From contig JAEZIF010000190.1 of the NCBI GenBank assembly GCA_023416135.1, positions 1 to 20,792 of the forward strand: a stretch of 20,792 nt of DNA. The letters are read 5' to 3'. This DNA comes from Pseudomonadota bacterium (GTDB taxonomy: Bacteria > Pseudomonadota > Alphaproteobacteria > Reyranellales > Reyranellaceae). Below, one piece after another: positions 9,801 to 16,113 of the stretch. Positions within the stretch are counted from its first letter, which is position 1. Each line of letters begins with the position of its first letter. The position numbers were made by a program, and so were the translations under genes. Under the pieces are notes generated by a model. That model was given only the letters and a program-made list of their open reading frames with translations. It did not search any database and was not told where the DNA came from.

Positions 9801-10054
9801 TGATCATGACCAGCTTCGCCTTCATCCTGGGCCTGTTGCCGCTGGTGGTCGCCGAAGGCGCCGGCGCCGCCAGCCGCCGCGCCGTGGGCACACCCGTCTT
9901 CGGCGGCATGCTCGCGGCCGCCATATTCGGAATCTTCGTCATCCCCATGCTCTACGTGGTGTTCCAGCGGATGCGGGAATGGACGGCTCAGGAGAGGGCG
10001 AGTCGTGACTCGAGCATCCCGACATCGCCAGCCGGCAGAACCTCGGCTGACTGA
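6875..10054 (+). CDS. RND efflux pump inner-membrane permease, HAE1 (AcrB/MexB) family
   Basis: Proton-driven inner-membrane transporter of the hydrophobe/amphiphile efflux-1 family, 1059 aa. The start ATG 6875 has an AGGGGAG site about 7 nt upstream and begins MISGIFIDRPRLAFVVSIVI, the family's typical opening. Proton-relay residues are intact: D409-D410 in GIVVDDAIVV (AcrB D407/D408) and K942 in LAAKNGILIVE (AcrB K940). Helix and porter repeats occur in the usual order, with PVAQFPDIVPPQV and QGFLPTEDQGAFF marking the two periplasmic halves. No TolC-like outer-membrane factor or TetR repressor is adjacent, so a partner channel must be encoded elsewhere. The last 67 bp overlap, antisense, the 3' end of the TPR gene; the C-terminal tail RDSSIPTSPAGRTSAD is probably dispensable. 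Confidence 0.95.
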   Translation: MISGIFIDRPRLAFVVSIVISLAGLIAIFQIPVAQFPDIVPPQVSLTAAYPGADAEVVETTVAQPIEQQIVGVDNALYYQSASAADGSYNLTVTFALGTDPDINTVNVQNRAQLATPLLPQEVQRQGLVIRKKSAALLQVITLYSPKNSYDALYLNNYATINVIDQLAKVRGVGQASLFGALDYSLRLWLDTDRLTAFSLTPTDVVTAVQNQNIQAALGRIGAAPSPDAQQFQLTIKTQGRLTRPDQFDNIVIRANPDGSVVRVKDVARADLGAKSQERYSRFNGAPSATIGIFQSPGANAVEVATNVRKVLDELKQRFPEDLEYQVFWDSTVFVTSTIDEVIHTLVIAFVLVAIVVFLFLGKFRTTLIPLVAVPVSIIGTFAVMLLIGYSANTVSLLALVLAIGIVVDDAIVVIENVERVIEENPDLTVPEATKKAMGEITAPIIAITLVLLSVFVPIAFIPGISGQLFRQFAVAVSTAMLISAVNALTLSPALCAVLLKRDDHRRGGLLQRGMHHVLGAIDWVRDGYVSIVRRLVRLAVFGVVAVVVCAAAAWGVFRIAPQGFLPTEDQGAFFVAMRLPEGAALRRTADLVKEVEGIIRPIPGVQGVVSVVGLNFIDYVVSSNSAFFVVRLKPYGERADASQSADAIITALRPRLAAIQGAIAFPFNLPPILGLGSTGGFQYALQALQGQSPNDLAAVTRALTVAANQRPELAGVFTTFAADTPQVYLDIDRDKAQVLGVKVSDVFTALQATLGGYYVNDFNLFGRTWQVNIESEDRFRDTVDDIYRVYVRNSAGAMVPVRSLAQAKLVLGPQVVIRYNGFRAAIINGAPKPGFSSGQTLAAMEQLSATTLPSGYGFEWTGTALQEKLAAGQTGIVLGLAVLFAYLFLVALYESWNIPLPVLLSVTVGVLGAIAFVWWLGLAFDVYAQIGLVVLVALAAKNGILIVEFAVEQRRHGRELLDSAVEGARLRFRPVIMTSFAFILGLLPLVVAEGAGAASRRAVGTPVFGGMLAAAIFGIFVIPMLYVVFQRMREWTAQERASRDSSIPTSPAGRTSAD

Positions 10055-11205
10055 TACCAGGGAGAGGATCCCGGCCGCGGACCCCACAGCCAGTCGGCCT
10101 CGGAGGGCAGCAGGATGATCGTCGGAAGGCCGAGCCGTGCGCCTAGATGAACAGGCCAGACGTCGTCGCCAACGACCATGCGGCAAGACGCGACATGCTC
10201 GGGCCGGCGTTCGATCTCGACACCGGCGGGCGGTGAGCGGTCGGTGAACCAGCCGACGCGCGCTGGGTTTTGCGGCGTCGGTTTCAGAGCACCGGGCGAG
10301 GGCAGGGCGTCGAGCGTCCAGCCCAGGAGATGCGGCAGGCTGCGCAACGGCGCCGCGGCGGCAAACTCATCGAGCGCAGCGCCACGCTGGATCGTGGGTC
10401 CCCCGAGCCAATCGACGAGACGCGCCGAGCACTGCACCGTCGCATCGACACCGCGCGCCAGCATCAGCGTGTCGCGCAGTGCCGCGTCGCTGTCGATGTC
10501 GGCCTGCTCTGGATAGATCAGCAGGCGGCCGGTCAGGGGTTCGCCCTGCCAGCGCGGCAGGGCGGGCGCATAACGCTCACCCGGCAGCTCCTGCCGCGCT
10601 TCGTGATCCAAGAGGCCGCGCAGCCAGTCGCCCTGCCGCAGCAGCAAGTCGCCGCGCCGCAGGCGCAGATGCGGATCGTTGGGTCGGCTGGTCAGCGCCA
10701 TCTCGAGATCGCCCAGGGCGCCGATCCAGTCACCTCGTGAGGCGAGCAAGTTGGCGCGCGCCGACAGCGACGGCATCAGGCGATGGTCGATCGACAAGGC
10801 TTCGCTATAGGATAGCTCGGCCTCGTCGAGCCGGCCCAAGGCCTCGAGCGCCCGGCCCTTGTTGTGGGCGATGGCGGCATCGCCAGGCTTCAGGCGATAG
10901 GCGCGATCGAGGGCGGCCAGCGCCGCGGCGTGCTCGCCCAGCACCGAAAGGCAGCCGGCCAGGTTGACCTGGGCTGCAACTTCCTTGGGCAGGAACTTGG
11001 CGGCACGCTCCAGCGGCTCGCGCGCCTCGGCGAAGCGGCCGAGCTTCAGGCGGGCCTGGCCCAGCAGATGCAGCGCCTGTCCGGAATTGGGCCGCGCCTC
11101 GGCGACCTGCGCCAGCAACGGCTCGGCGCCGGCGAAGTCGCCGGCCGCCGCGCGCTGCACGGCATCACGCGCCAGCGTCTGGATCTGGAGATCGGAAAGA
11201 GCCAT
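9988..11205 (-). CDS. TPR protein with degenerate C-terminal glycosyltransferase-like domain
   Basis: About 405 aa and apparently cytoplasmic (no signal peptide seen). Residues ~1-205 form about five to six tetratricopeptide repeats, for example GQALHLLGQARLKLGRFAEA and AIAHNKGRALEALGRLDEAE. The C-terminal ~190 residues follow the layout of TPR-glycosyltransferase proteins: WQGEPLTGRLLIYPEQ at the domain entry, then GDDVWPVHLGARLGLPTIILLP, where an Asp and His occupy the positions of the usual D-T-x-x-x-H, and SPWYQSAEVL at the end. The remaining consensus is weak (the glycine-rich G-x-G-D loop after PEQ is replaced by ADIDSDAALRD), so activity is doubtful. ATG 11205 is preferred; an upstream in-frame GTG at 11223 adds six residues. 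Confidence 0.75.
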   Translation of the reverse strand: MALSDLQIQTLARDAVQRAAAGDFAGAEPLLAQVAEARPNSGQALHLLGQARLKLGRFAEAREPLERAAKFLPKEVAAQVNLAGCLSVLGEHAAALAALDRAYRLKPGDAAIAHNKGRALEALGRLDEAELSYSEALSIDHRLMPSLSARANLLASRGDWIGALGDLEMALTSRPNDPHLRLRRGDLLLRQGDWLRGLLDHEARQELPGERYAPALPRWQGEPLTGRLLIYPEQADIDSDAALRDTLMLARGVDATVQCSARLVDWLGGPTIQRGAALDEFAAAAPLRSLPHLLGWTLDALPSPGALKPTPQNPARVGWFTDRSPPAGVEIERRPEHVASCRMVVGDDVWPVHLGARLGLPTIILLPSEADWLWGPRPGSSPWYQSAEVLPAGDVGMLESRLALS

Positions 11206-11270
11206 CCGTCGAGGCTCTAGCACAGATGGTGAGGCGCGCCAGAACGGCTTTGTGCCGCGGCAAATCGAGG

Positions 11271-11320
11271 AAAAGAAAAGGCCGGCGGTCGACAGGGAGG
11301 CTGAGAATCGACCGCCGGCC
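11271..11320 (-). terminator. Rho-independent terminator for the DUF1127 gene
   Basis: A perfect 13-bp inverted repeat, GGCCGGCGGTCGA (11280-11292) and TCGACCGCCGGCC (11308-11320), encloses a 15-nt loop. On the minus strand the stem is followed directly by TTTTCTTTT (revcomp of 11271-11279). It lies 61 bp downstream of the DUF1127 stop codon, so it should end that short transcript before it enters the TPR gene. Confidence 0.88.
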
Positions 11321-11381
11321 AGTGTCCGGAGAGGGTAAGGCCCGCGCAGGGTAACGAACGGGCCGGCTCCGGAGTCGGGAC

Positions 11382-11585
11382 TTAGCTGCGCCAGAAGGGC
11401 TTGTTCGCCTCGAAGTTGACGTCGCTAGCGCTCAACCCGAGGTCGCGCAGGGCGCGGGCGTCGAGGGTGGCAAGCTCCTTCCGCTCCTTTGTGCGGCGGC
11501 GCCAGGTGGTCAGGATCTGGTTGAAAGCTGTGAAGGTGCCGGCCAGCGGCGCCTTGGAACTGTAGTGAAGCGAGAGGTCTGCCAT
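11382..11585 (-). CDS. DUF1127 domain small protein
   Basis: 67-aa protein beginning MADLSLHYSS, start ATG 11585 with a GGGGAG site about 7 nt upstream; upstream in-frame codons look like leader sequence. The C-terminal half carries the DUF1127 pattern: W-R-R-R-T-K-E-R-K-E-L, LDARALRDLGLSASDV and the final EANKPFWR. Small arginine-rich DUF1127 proteins are widespread in alphaproteobacteria. Some have been linked to RNA turnover and to phosphate or carbon/stress physiology (for example CcaF1 in Rhodobacter, from memory). It is monocistronic, ends at a strong intrinsic terminator, and is divergent from the LysR gene. The role here is unknown. Confidence 0.88.
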   Translation of the reverse strand: MADLSLHYSSKAPLAGTFTAFNQILTTWRRRTKERKELATLDARALRDLGLSASDVNFEANKPFWRS

Positions 11586-11705
11586 GGGACTACTCCCCGA
11601 ATGAAGTGAGTGTCTTGCTGATCGGGGATTTGGTCTTCGCAGCACTCCTTTACAAACAACCGTTTGTCCTGTTTTGATAAGAATTGCTCATGTGAAGGAG
11701 CTGCA
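11586..11705. promoter_or_regulatory. Divergent promoter region with dyad ACAAAC-N4-GTTTGT
   Basis: This 120-bp spacer separates the DUF1127 and LysR starts. It contains a perfect 6-bp inverted repeat, ACAAAC (11652-11657) and GTTTGT (11662-11667), with a 4-nt spacer, in an AT-richer stretch than its surroundings. LysR regulators commonly bind such dyads upstream of their own divergent gene. That this is the GcvA-like protein's operator is inference. The LysR start has an AAGGAG ribosome-binding site at 11695-11700. Confidence 0.5.
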
Positions 11706-12629
11706 ATGAAGCGAACTCTGCCGCCGCTCAATGGATTGCGCGCTTTCGAAGCCGCCGCGCGCCATATGAGCTTTACCGATGCCGCCGACGAGCTCAGCGT
11801 CACCCAGGCTGCGATCAGCCATCAGGTGCGCGGTCTCGAACAACGTCTTGGATTAAAATTATTCGTGCGCCGAAATCGCTCGCTGCTGCTCTCCGAAGCG
11901 GGCCAGGCCTATCTGCCGGCGGTCCGTGCCGCCTTCGATCAATTGAACGAAGCGACAGAGAAGCTGCTGCAGAAGGATCGTGGCGGGCATCTCACCGTGA
12001 CGACGACGTCGTCGTTCGCCGTGAAGTGGCTGGTGCCGCGGCTCGGCGGCTTCCAGCGCTCCAATCCCGAGATCGACGTGCGCGTCAGCACCGGCACCGG
12101 CCTGGTCGATTTCAGCCGCGAGGATGTCGACATCGGCATCCGCTATGGCCGCGGCCACTGGCCGTCGCTCACCGCCGAGCGGTTGATGAACGAGGACATC
12201 ATGCCGGTCTGCGCGCCCACGCTGGTGAAGGGGCCGAACGGCCTCAAGAAGCCCGCTGATCTCAAGCGTTTCACTCTGCTGCATATCGGCCCGTTTCCCG
12301 ACGACTGGCAGGTCTGGCTGACGGCCGCGGGGGTCAAGGGCATCGATTCCACGCGCGGCACCTCCTTCGATTTTTCCCTCGCGGCCTATCAGGCGGCGAT
12401 GGATGGGCTCGGCGTGGCGCTCGGCCGTCACGCTCTGGTCGCGCCCGACCTCAAGGCGGGGCGCCTGGTCGTGCCCTTCGACTTCAAGATGTCGTCCGAT
12501 GCCGCCTACTATCTGGTCTATCCGCCCGAGGCGATCCGGCGGCGCAAGATCAAGGCCTTCCGCGACTGGATCGTCTCGCTCGCCGACGTGAAGCAGGAGC
12601 AACAGCCGCCGCAGCCGCGCGCTGCTTAG
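11706..12629 (+). CDS. LysR-family transcriptional regulator, GcvA-like
   Basis: 307-aa DNA-binding regulator. The start ATG 11706 sits 5 nt after AAGGAG. The winged HTH spans about residues 6-65: LPPLNGLRAFEAAARHMSFT, the recognition segment VTQAAISHQVRGLEQRLGLKLF, then the LSEAGQAYLPAVRAAFDQL linker helix, all highly typical of the GcvA subgroup. The C-terminal co-inducer-binding (PBP-like) domain runs from about residue 92 to 295. The stretch LTVTTTSSFAVKWLVPRLGGF opens it and YGRGHWPSLTAERL lies within it. The tail EQQPPQPRAA is low complexity. GcvA itself controls glycine cleavage in E. coli, but no gcv genes occur here, so the target may be the divergent DUF1127 gene or distant loci. 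Confidence 0.92.
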   Translation: MKRTLPPLNGLRAFEAAARHMSFTDAADELSVTQAAISHQVRGLEQRLGLKLFVRRNRSLLLSEAGQAYLPAVRAAFDQLNEATEKLLQKDRGGHLTVTTTSSFAVKWLVPRLGGFQRSNPEIDVRVSTGTGLVDFSREDVDIGIRYGRGHWPSLTAERLMNEDIMPVCAPTLVKGPNGLKKPADLKRFTLLHIGPFPDDWQVWLTAAGVKGIDSTRGTSFDFSLAAYQAAMDGLGVALGRHALVAPDLKAGRLVVPFDFKMSSDAAYYLVYPPEAIRRRKIKAFRDWIVSLADVKQEQQPPQPRAA

Positions 12630-12630
12630 C

Positions 12631-12662
12631 TATGGGAGCGTAGGGCGCGGCCACGCTCCTAT
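12631..12662. repeat. Imperfect hairpin after the LysR gene
   Basis: TATGGGAGCG (12631-12640) pairs with CGCTCCTATA (12653-12662) at nine of ten positions, two bases after the LysR stop. There is no T-tract on either strand, so it is at best a weak or Rho-assisted terminator or an mRNA-stabilising hairpin. Confidence 0.4.
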
Positions 12663-12683
12663 AAAAGGCTACTAACGTAACCG

Positions 12684-12705
12684 ATTATTTGCAGGTGCAA
12701 ATAAT
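12684..12705. promoter_or_regulatory. 22-bp palindrome, likely MarR operator for the LLM-marR operon
   Basis: Half-sites ATTATTTGCA (12684-12693) and TGCAAATAAT (12696-12705) are perfect inverted repeats separated by GG. An outer pair, CCGATT (12681-12686) and AATCGG (12710-12715), adds a second dyad around the same centre region. It lies about 40 bp before the monooxygenase start, in an AT-rich island. The size and symmetry fit MarR-family operators, and a MarR gene is the second gene downstream, so autoregulation is likely. The regulator assignment is inference. Confidence 0.75.
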
Positions 12706-12746
12706 AGCGAATCGGCTATCCTCGAACCAACGATGGAGGACCCGCC

Positions 12747-13829
12747 ATGCAATTCGGCTACTTCACGCTGAGCGACAACCGCTATCCCGACAATCCGCGG
12801 CACGCCGAGCACTTCATCAAGGACATCTACGCCGAGGCCCTGTACGCCGAGAAAGTCGGCCTGAACTCGGCTTGGATCGGCGAGCACCATTTCAACCTTT
12901 TGGGCGTCAACGCGTCGCCTCTGGCGATCCTGGCCCAGCTCGCGGGGGCGACGACCAAGCTCCGGCTGGCGCCCGCCGTGACGCTCCTGCCGGTGCATCA
13001 TCCGCTGCATGTCGCCGAGGAATGGGCGACGCTCGACCTGCTGTCGGGCGGTCGCGTCGACTTTGCCGCCGGCCGTGGCTACGACCGCAAGGAGTACGAG
13101 CCTTTCCAGGCGTCGTTCGAGGACTCGGCCGACCTGTTCGCCGAAGGCCTGGAGATCGTGTGGCGCGCCTGGACCGAGCCCGGCAAGTGGTCGCACAAGG
13201 GCAAGTTCTACGAGTTCAAGGATGTCGAGGTCCGGCCGCGTCCGGCGCAGAAGCCCTTGCGCCCGTACGTGGCCTGCTTCTCGCGGCCGTCGATGGAGCT
13301 TGCCGCTCGCAACGACTGGAACGTGATCTACGCGCCCTTCGCCGCCGCCATGGTCTACGGGTCGCTCGGCGACGCGGTACGCGTCTACAAGGAGACCTGT
13401 GAAGCGACCCACAAGCGACCGATGCGACGCGCCATGTGCTCCTACTTCGTGCATATCGCTTCGACGCCGGCCGAGGAACAGTACGGCAAGGAAGCGTTGG
13501 TGCGCTACTTCCAGGACGCGCTGATCGCTGCCTTCCCCTCGTCGTCGGGCGAGAAGGTGCCGCCGACCTACAGATACTTCGTCGATATCGTGAACATCCT
13601 GCGCGACATGCGGCCGGAGAAGCTCACCGACAAGTCGATCCTGTGCGGCGGCCCGCAGCACATCGTCGACACGCTGAAGCAGGTCGAGAAGGCCGGCATC
13701 GCCGAGGTGATCCTGTACTTCAACTACGGCCAGAAGCCCCATGCCGAAGTGAAGGCGCAGATGGACCGGTTCATGCGCGAGGTGGCGCCGCATTTCGACA
13801 CGCGTGATGTCATGACCGACGCTGCGTGA
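12747..13829 (+). CDS. LLM-class (luciferase-like) flavin-dependent oxidoreductase
   Basis: 360-aa TIM-barrel flavin enzyme of the bacterial luciferase superfamily, which typically uses reduced FMN (or F420) to oxygenate or reduce small organic substrates. MQFGYFTLSDNRYP opens the first strand. AEKVGLNSAWIGEHHFN is the classic WxGEHHF segment, followed by RLAPAVTLLPVHHPLHVAEEWATLDLLSGGRVDFAAGRGY, which is highly characteristic. The C-terminal ILCGGPQHIVDTLKQVEKAGIAEVILYFNYG closes the barrel. ATG 12747 follows GGAGGA by 6 nt. The marR gene begins 16 bp after its stop, and the palindrome upstream implies repression relieved by an aromatic or other ligand. The natural substrate is unknown. Confidence 0.9.
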   Translation: MQFGYFTLSDNRYPDNPRHAEHFIKDIYAEALYAEKVGLNSAWIGEHHFNLLGVNASPLAILAQLAGATTKLRLAPAVTLLPVHHPLHVAEEWATLDLLSGGRVDFAAGRGYDRKEYEPFQASFEDSADLFAEGLEIVWRAWTEPGKWSHKGKFYEFKDVEVRPRPAQKPLRPYVACFSRPSMELAARNDWNVIYAPFAAAMVYGSLGDAVRVYKETCEATHKRPMRRAMCSYFVHIASTPAEEQYGKEALVRYFQDALIAAFPSSSGEKVPPTYRYFVDIVNILRDMRPEKLTDKSILCGGPQHIVDTLKQVEKAGIAEVILYFNYGQKPHAEVKAQMDRFMREVAPHFDTRDVMTDAA

Positions 13830-13845
13830 TAGGCATGCCCGACTC

Positions 13846-14280
13846 ATGGGACCGCTCGTTTCCTATCTCCCGTATCTCTTGAACCGCGCTGGCGCGCGCA
13901 TCGCCACCGCATTCAACGAGGAAATGCGCCCGCTCGGCGCCACCCTGCAGATCTGGCGGGTCCTTGCCGCCCTGCGCGAACGCGACGGCCGGCGCATGGG
14001 CGACCTTTCCGACACGACGTCGATCGAGGTCTCCACGCTGACCCGGCTGGTCGACAACATGGAAGACAAGGGCCTGGTGAGCCGCCGTCGCGACGAGGGC
14101 GATGCGCGAGTCATCCTGCTCCATGTCACGCCGGCCGGCCGGCGCCTCACCCAGCGCATCCTGCCGATCGCCGAACGCTACGAGGCTGTGGCGCTGGCGG
14201 GCTTCACCGACGGCGAGGCGGAAGTCCTGAAGGCGGCGTTGCGGCGGCTGTACGACAACATGGATGGGCTCGGGGCGTAG
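13846..14280 (+). CDS. MarR-family transcriptional regulator
   Basis: 144-aa winged-helix dimeric repressor. The N-terminal helix LVSYLPYLLNRAGARIATAFNEEM forms part of the dimer interface. The HTH region follows: LQIWRVLAALRERDGRRMGDL, then SIEVSTLTRLVDNMEDKGLVSR as recognition helix. The wing RRDEGDARVILLHVTPAGRRL has the D-x-R motif typical of MarR proteins. Start ATG 13846 was chosen because the HTH spacing matches family length, although no strong ribosome-binding site is seen; translation may be coupled to the preceding gene 16 bp away. It probably represses its own operon through the 12684-12705 palindrome. Confidence 0.92.
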   Translation: MGPLVSYLPYLLNRAGARIATAFNEEMRPLGATLQIWRVLAALRERDGRRMGDLSDTTSIEVSTLTRLVDNMEDKGLVSRRRDEGDARVILLHVTPAGRRLTQRILPIAERYEAVALAGFTDGEAEVLKAALRRLYDNMDGLGA

Positions 14281-14374
14281 GCGTCACCCCGAGCACCCGG
14301 GATGCAGGGAGCCAGTTGAAACGGATCGCCAATTGGTCGATGGGTTCTGCGAACGATTCTCAAGGAACCCACTC

Positions 14375-15004
14375 ATGGCCCGCCTGACCTCGACAGACGA
14401 CCTGCGCCGCATCATTGCCGAGCCGCGGCCCGCAACGCGCAGCAAGATCCTGAACGAGCTCGACGAGCAGTCGATCGACTTCCTGAAGCGCTGCCCCTTC
14501 GCCCTGGTCGGTACGACCGCCGCCGACGGCACCATCGAGGTCTCGCCCAAAGGCGATGAGCCGGGTTTCATCCGGGTCGAGGATGCCAAGACCTTGCTGA
14601 TCCCCGAGCGTGTCGGCAACAACCTGGCCTTCGGCCTCAGCAACATCCTGGCGACCGGCAAGATCGGCCTGATCGCCCTGGTGCCGCAGACCGGCGAGAC
14701 CTTGCGGGTGTCGGGCACCGCCGAGATCTTCGACGATGCCGACCTGGTCGGCTCGCTGAGCTCGCTGGGTAAGCCCGCCCTGCTGGCGACGCGTGTCCAC
14801 ATTCAGCATTGCTATTTCCACTGCGCCCGCTCGGTGGTGCGCGCCAAGCTGTGGGATCCCAACGCGTGGCCGGCGCCGGGCCGTATCTCCTTCGGCAAGA
14901 TCATCGCGCCCAAGATCGGCGCCGACGCTGACGTCGCCGCGCAGATCGATGCCGGCGTCGAGGGCGCCTACACCACGCGGCTGTGGACCAACACCCCGAC
15001 ATGA
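14375..15004 (+). CDS. PPOX-type FMN-dependent flavoprotein (pyridoxamine 5'-phosphate oxidase fold)
   Basis: 209-aa split-beta-barrel flavoprotein of the pyridoxamine-phosphate-oxidase superfamily. It resembles the MSMEG_1061/DR_2398-type group, with an N-terminal helix, then FLKRCPFALVGTTAADGTIEVSPKGDEPGFIRV, LLIPERVGNNLAFGLSNILATGKIGLI, and VSGTAEIF. The SPKGD-PGF and R-GNN segments typically contact the flavin. ATG 14375 has AAGGA about 8 nt upstream. The stop overlaps the next start as ATGA, so it is coupled to the methyltransferase gene. The reaction is not readable from sequence; these proteins may reduce or bind flavin-linked substrates. It follows a MarR/LLM pair by 94 bp, so the two flavoproteins may share expression. 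Confidence 0.82.
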   Translation: MARLTSTDDLRRIIAEPRPATRSKILNELDEQSIDFLKRCPFALVGTTAADGTIEVSPKGDEPGFIRVEDAKTLLIPERVGNNLAFGLSNILATGKIGLIALVPQTGETLRVSGTAEIFDDADLVGSLSSLGKPALLATRVHIQHCYFHCARSVVRAKLWDPNAWPAPGRISFGKIIAPKIGADADVAAQIDAGVEGAYTTRLWTNTPT

Positions 15005-16104
15005 GCGAACCGCCGTTCCGCGCGGAAGTCATCGGCAGCCTGCTGCGGCCGCGCGTCCTCAAGGACACGGCGACCGCGATCGCATACCGCAAGGCTGCGG
15101 CCGGCGACTATCAGGTCGTGCTGGAGCGCGAGATCGGCCGTGTCGTCGCCCGGCAGGAAGAGCTCGGGCTACGGGTGGCAAGCGACGGCGAATTCGGACG
15201 CACGTCGTGGTTCGGCTTCTTCTTCGAAGGGCTGGACGGCTTTCGCCTGGAGCCTTCGTTGTTCCGCTTCCGCGACAGCGAGGGCGGCAGCTTCGAATGG
15301 CCGACTTGCGTCGCTGCGGCGAAGATCCATCGGCGCGCGCCGATCACGCTGGCCGAGTATCGCCGGCTGAGGAAATTCACCAGGACCGCCCTGCCCAAGG
15401 CGACCCTGCCGACGCCCAGCGCCTTCCACTTTTTCCGCTTCACTCAGCCGTTCGATCCGGCGGTCTACGACCAGCAGCGCTACTTCGACGACCTCGTAGC
15501 CGTCTACCGCGCAGAGCTCGCCGAGCTCGCCGCAGCCGGCTGCACCTATGTGCAGATGGACGAGGTGCCGGTGGCGATGCTGTGCGATCCGCTGGTGCGC
15601 GAGCAGACCAAGGCCGAAGGCGGCGATCCCGACATGCTGCTGGATCTCTATGTCGGTGTGATGCGCCGCATTCTCGCGGATCGTCCGGCCGGCGTGACGG
15701 TCGGCATGCATCTCTGCCGCGGCAACTTCCGCAGCCGCTGGATGGCTTCGGGTGGCTACGAGCCGGTGGCGGCCCGCCTGTTCAACGACTTTCCGGTCGA
15801 TGTCTATTTCCTGGAGTACGACAGCCAGCGCGCCGGCGACTTCTCGCCGTTGCGCCACGTGCCGAAGGATCGCCGCGTGGTGCTTGGCCTGGTGTCGTCC
15901 AAGACGCCGGTCCTCGAGAGCCGCGACGACCTGCGTCGGCGCATCGACGAAGCTGCGCGCTACATCGACCTCGACCGCCTGTCGCTGTCCTCGCAATGCG
16001 GCTTTGCCAGCGTGGCCGGCGGCAACTCGATCGACGAGGACACGCAATGGGCCAAGCTCGGCCTGATCGTCGATACCGCCCGCTCCGTGTGGGGCATGGC
16101 CTAG
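15001..16104 (+). CDS. Cobalamin-independent methionine synthase (MetE C-terminal)-like methyltransferase
   Basis: 367-aa protein matching only the catalytic C-terminal barrel of MetE; the N-terminal MetE domain is absent. The zinc site is complete: H237 and C239 in GMHLCRGN, E272 in YFLEYDS and C333 in SSQCGFAS, corresponding to the MetE His/Cys/Glu/Cys set. The opening FRAEVIGSLLRP and YVQMDEVPVAM are also family features. Single-domain relatives include core methionine synthases using other methyl donors, and epoxyalkane:CoM transferases, so the thiol acceptor is uncertain. The ATG at 15001 overlaps the PPOX stop (ATGA), and the solute-binding gene follows 9 bp after its end. It is probably a cytoplasmic enzyme of methyl or sulfur metabolism. 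Confidence 0.85.
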   Translation: MSEPPFRAEVIGSLLRPRVLKDTATAIAYRKAAAGDYQVVLEREIGRVVARQEELGLRVASDGEFGRTSWFGFFFEGLDGFRLEPSLFRFRDSEGGSFEWPTCVAAAKIHRRAPITLAEYRRLRKFTRTALPKATLPTPSAFHFFRFTQPFDPAVYDQQRYFDDLVAVYRAELAELAAAGCTYVQMDEVPVAMLCDPLVREQTKAEGGDPDMLLDLYVGVMRRILADRPAGVTVGMHLCRGNFRSRWMASGGYEPVAARLFNDFPVDVYFLEYDSQRAGDFSPLRHVPKDRRVVLGLVSSKTPVLESRDDLRRRIDEAARYIDLDRLSLSSQCGFASVAGGNSIDEDTQWAKLGLIVDTARSVWGMA

Positions 16105-16113
16105 GAATCCACG

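Noticed and set aside
6857..10186. Very long minus-strand open frame (over 1,000 codons) antisense to the RND pump
   Set aside because: The translation is rich in R/H/D/G/Q with no domain or hydrophobic pattern. It mirrors GC3-biased codons of the real pump gene, whose motifs are complete on the plus strand.
11339..11364. Inverted repeat GGCCCG/CGGGCC between the DUF1127 stop and its terminator
   Set aside because: Only 6 bp in a very GC-rich context; such pairs are expected by chance.
12631..12662. Hairpin after the LysR gene as an intrinsic terminator
   Set aside because: The stem is imperfect and no T-run follows on either strand, so it is listed only as a repeat.
14329..14336. Palindrome CCAATTGG before the PPOX gene as a regulatory site
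   Set aside because: Eight bases only. Extending it requires a one-base insertion, and no -10/-35 pair fits around it.
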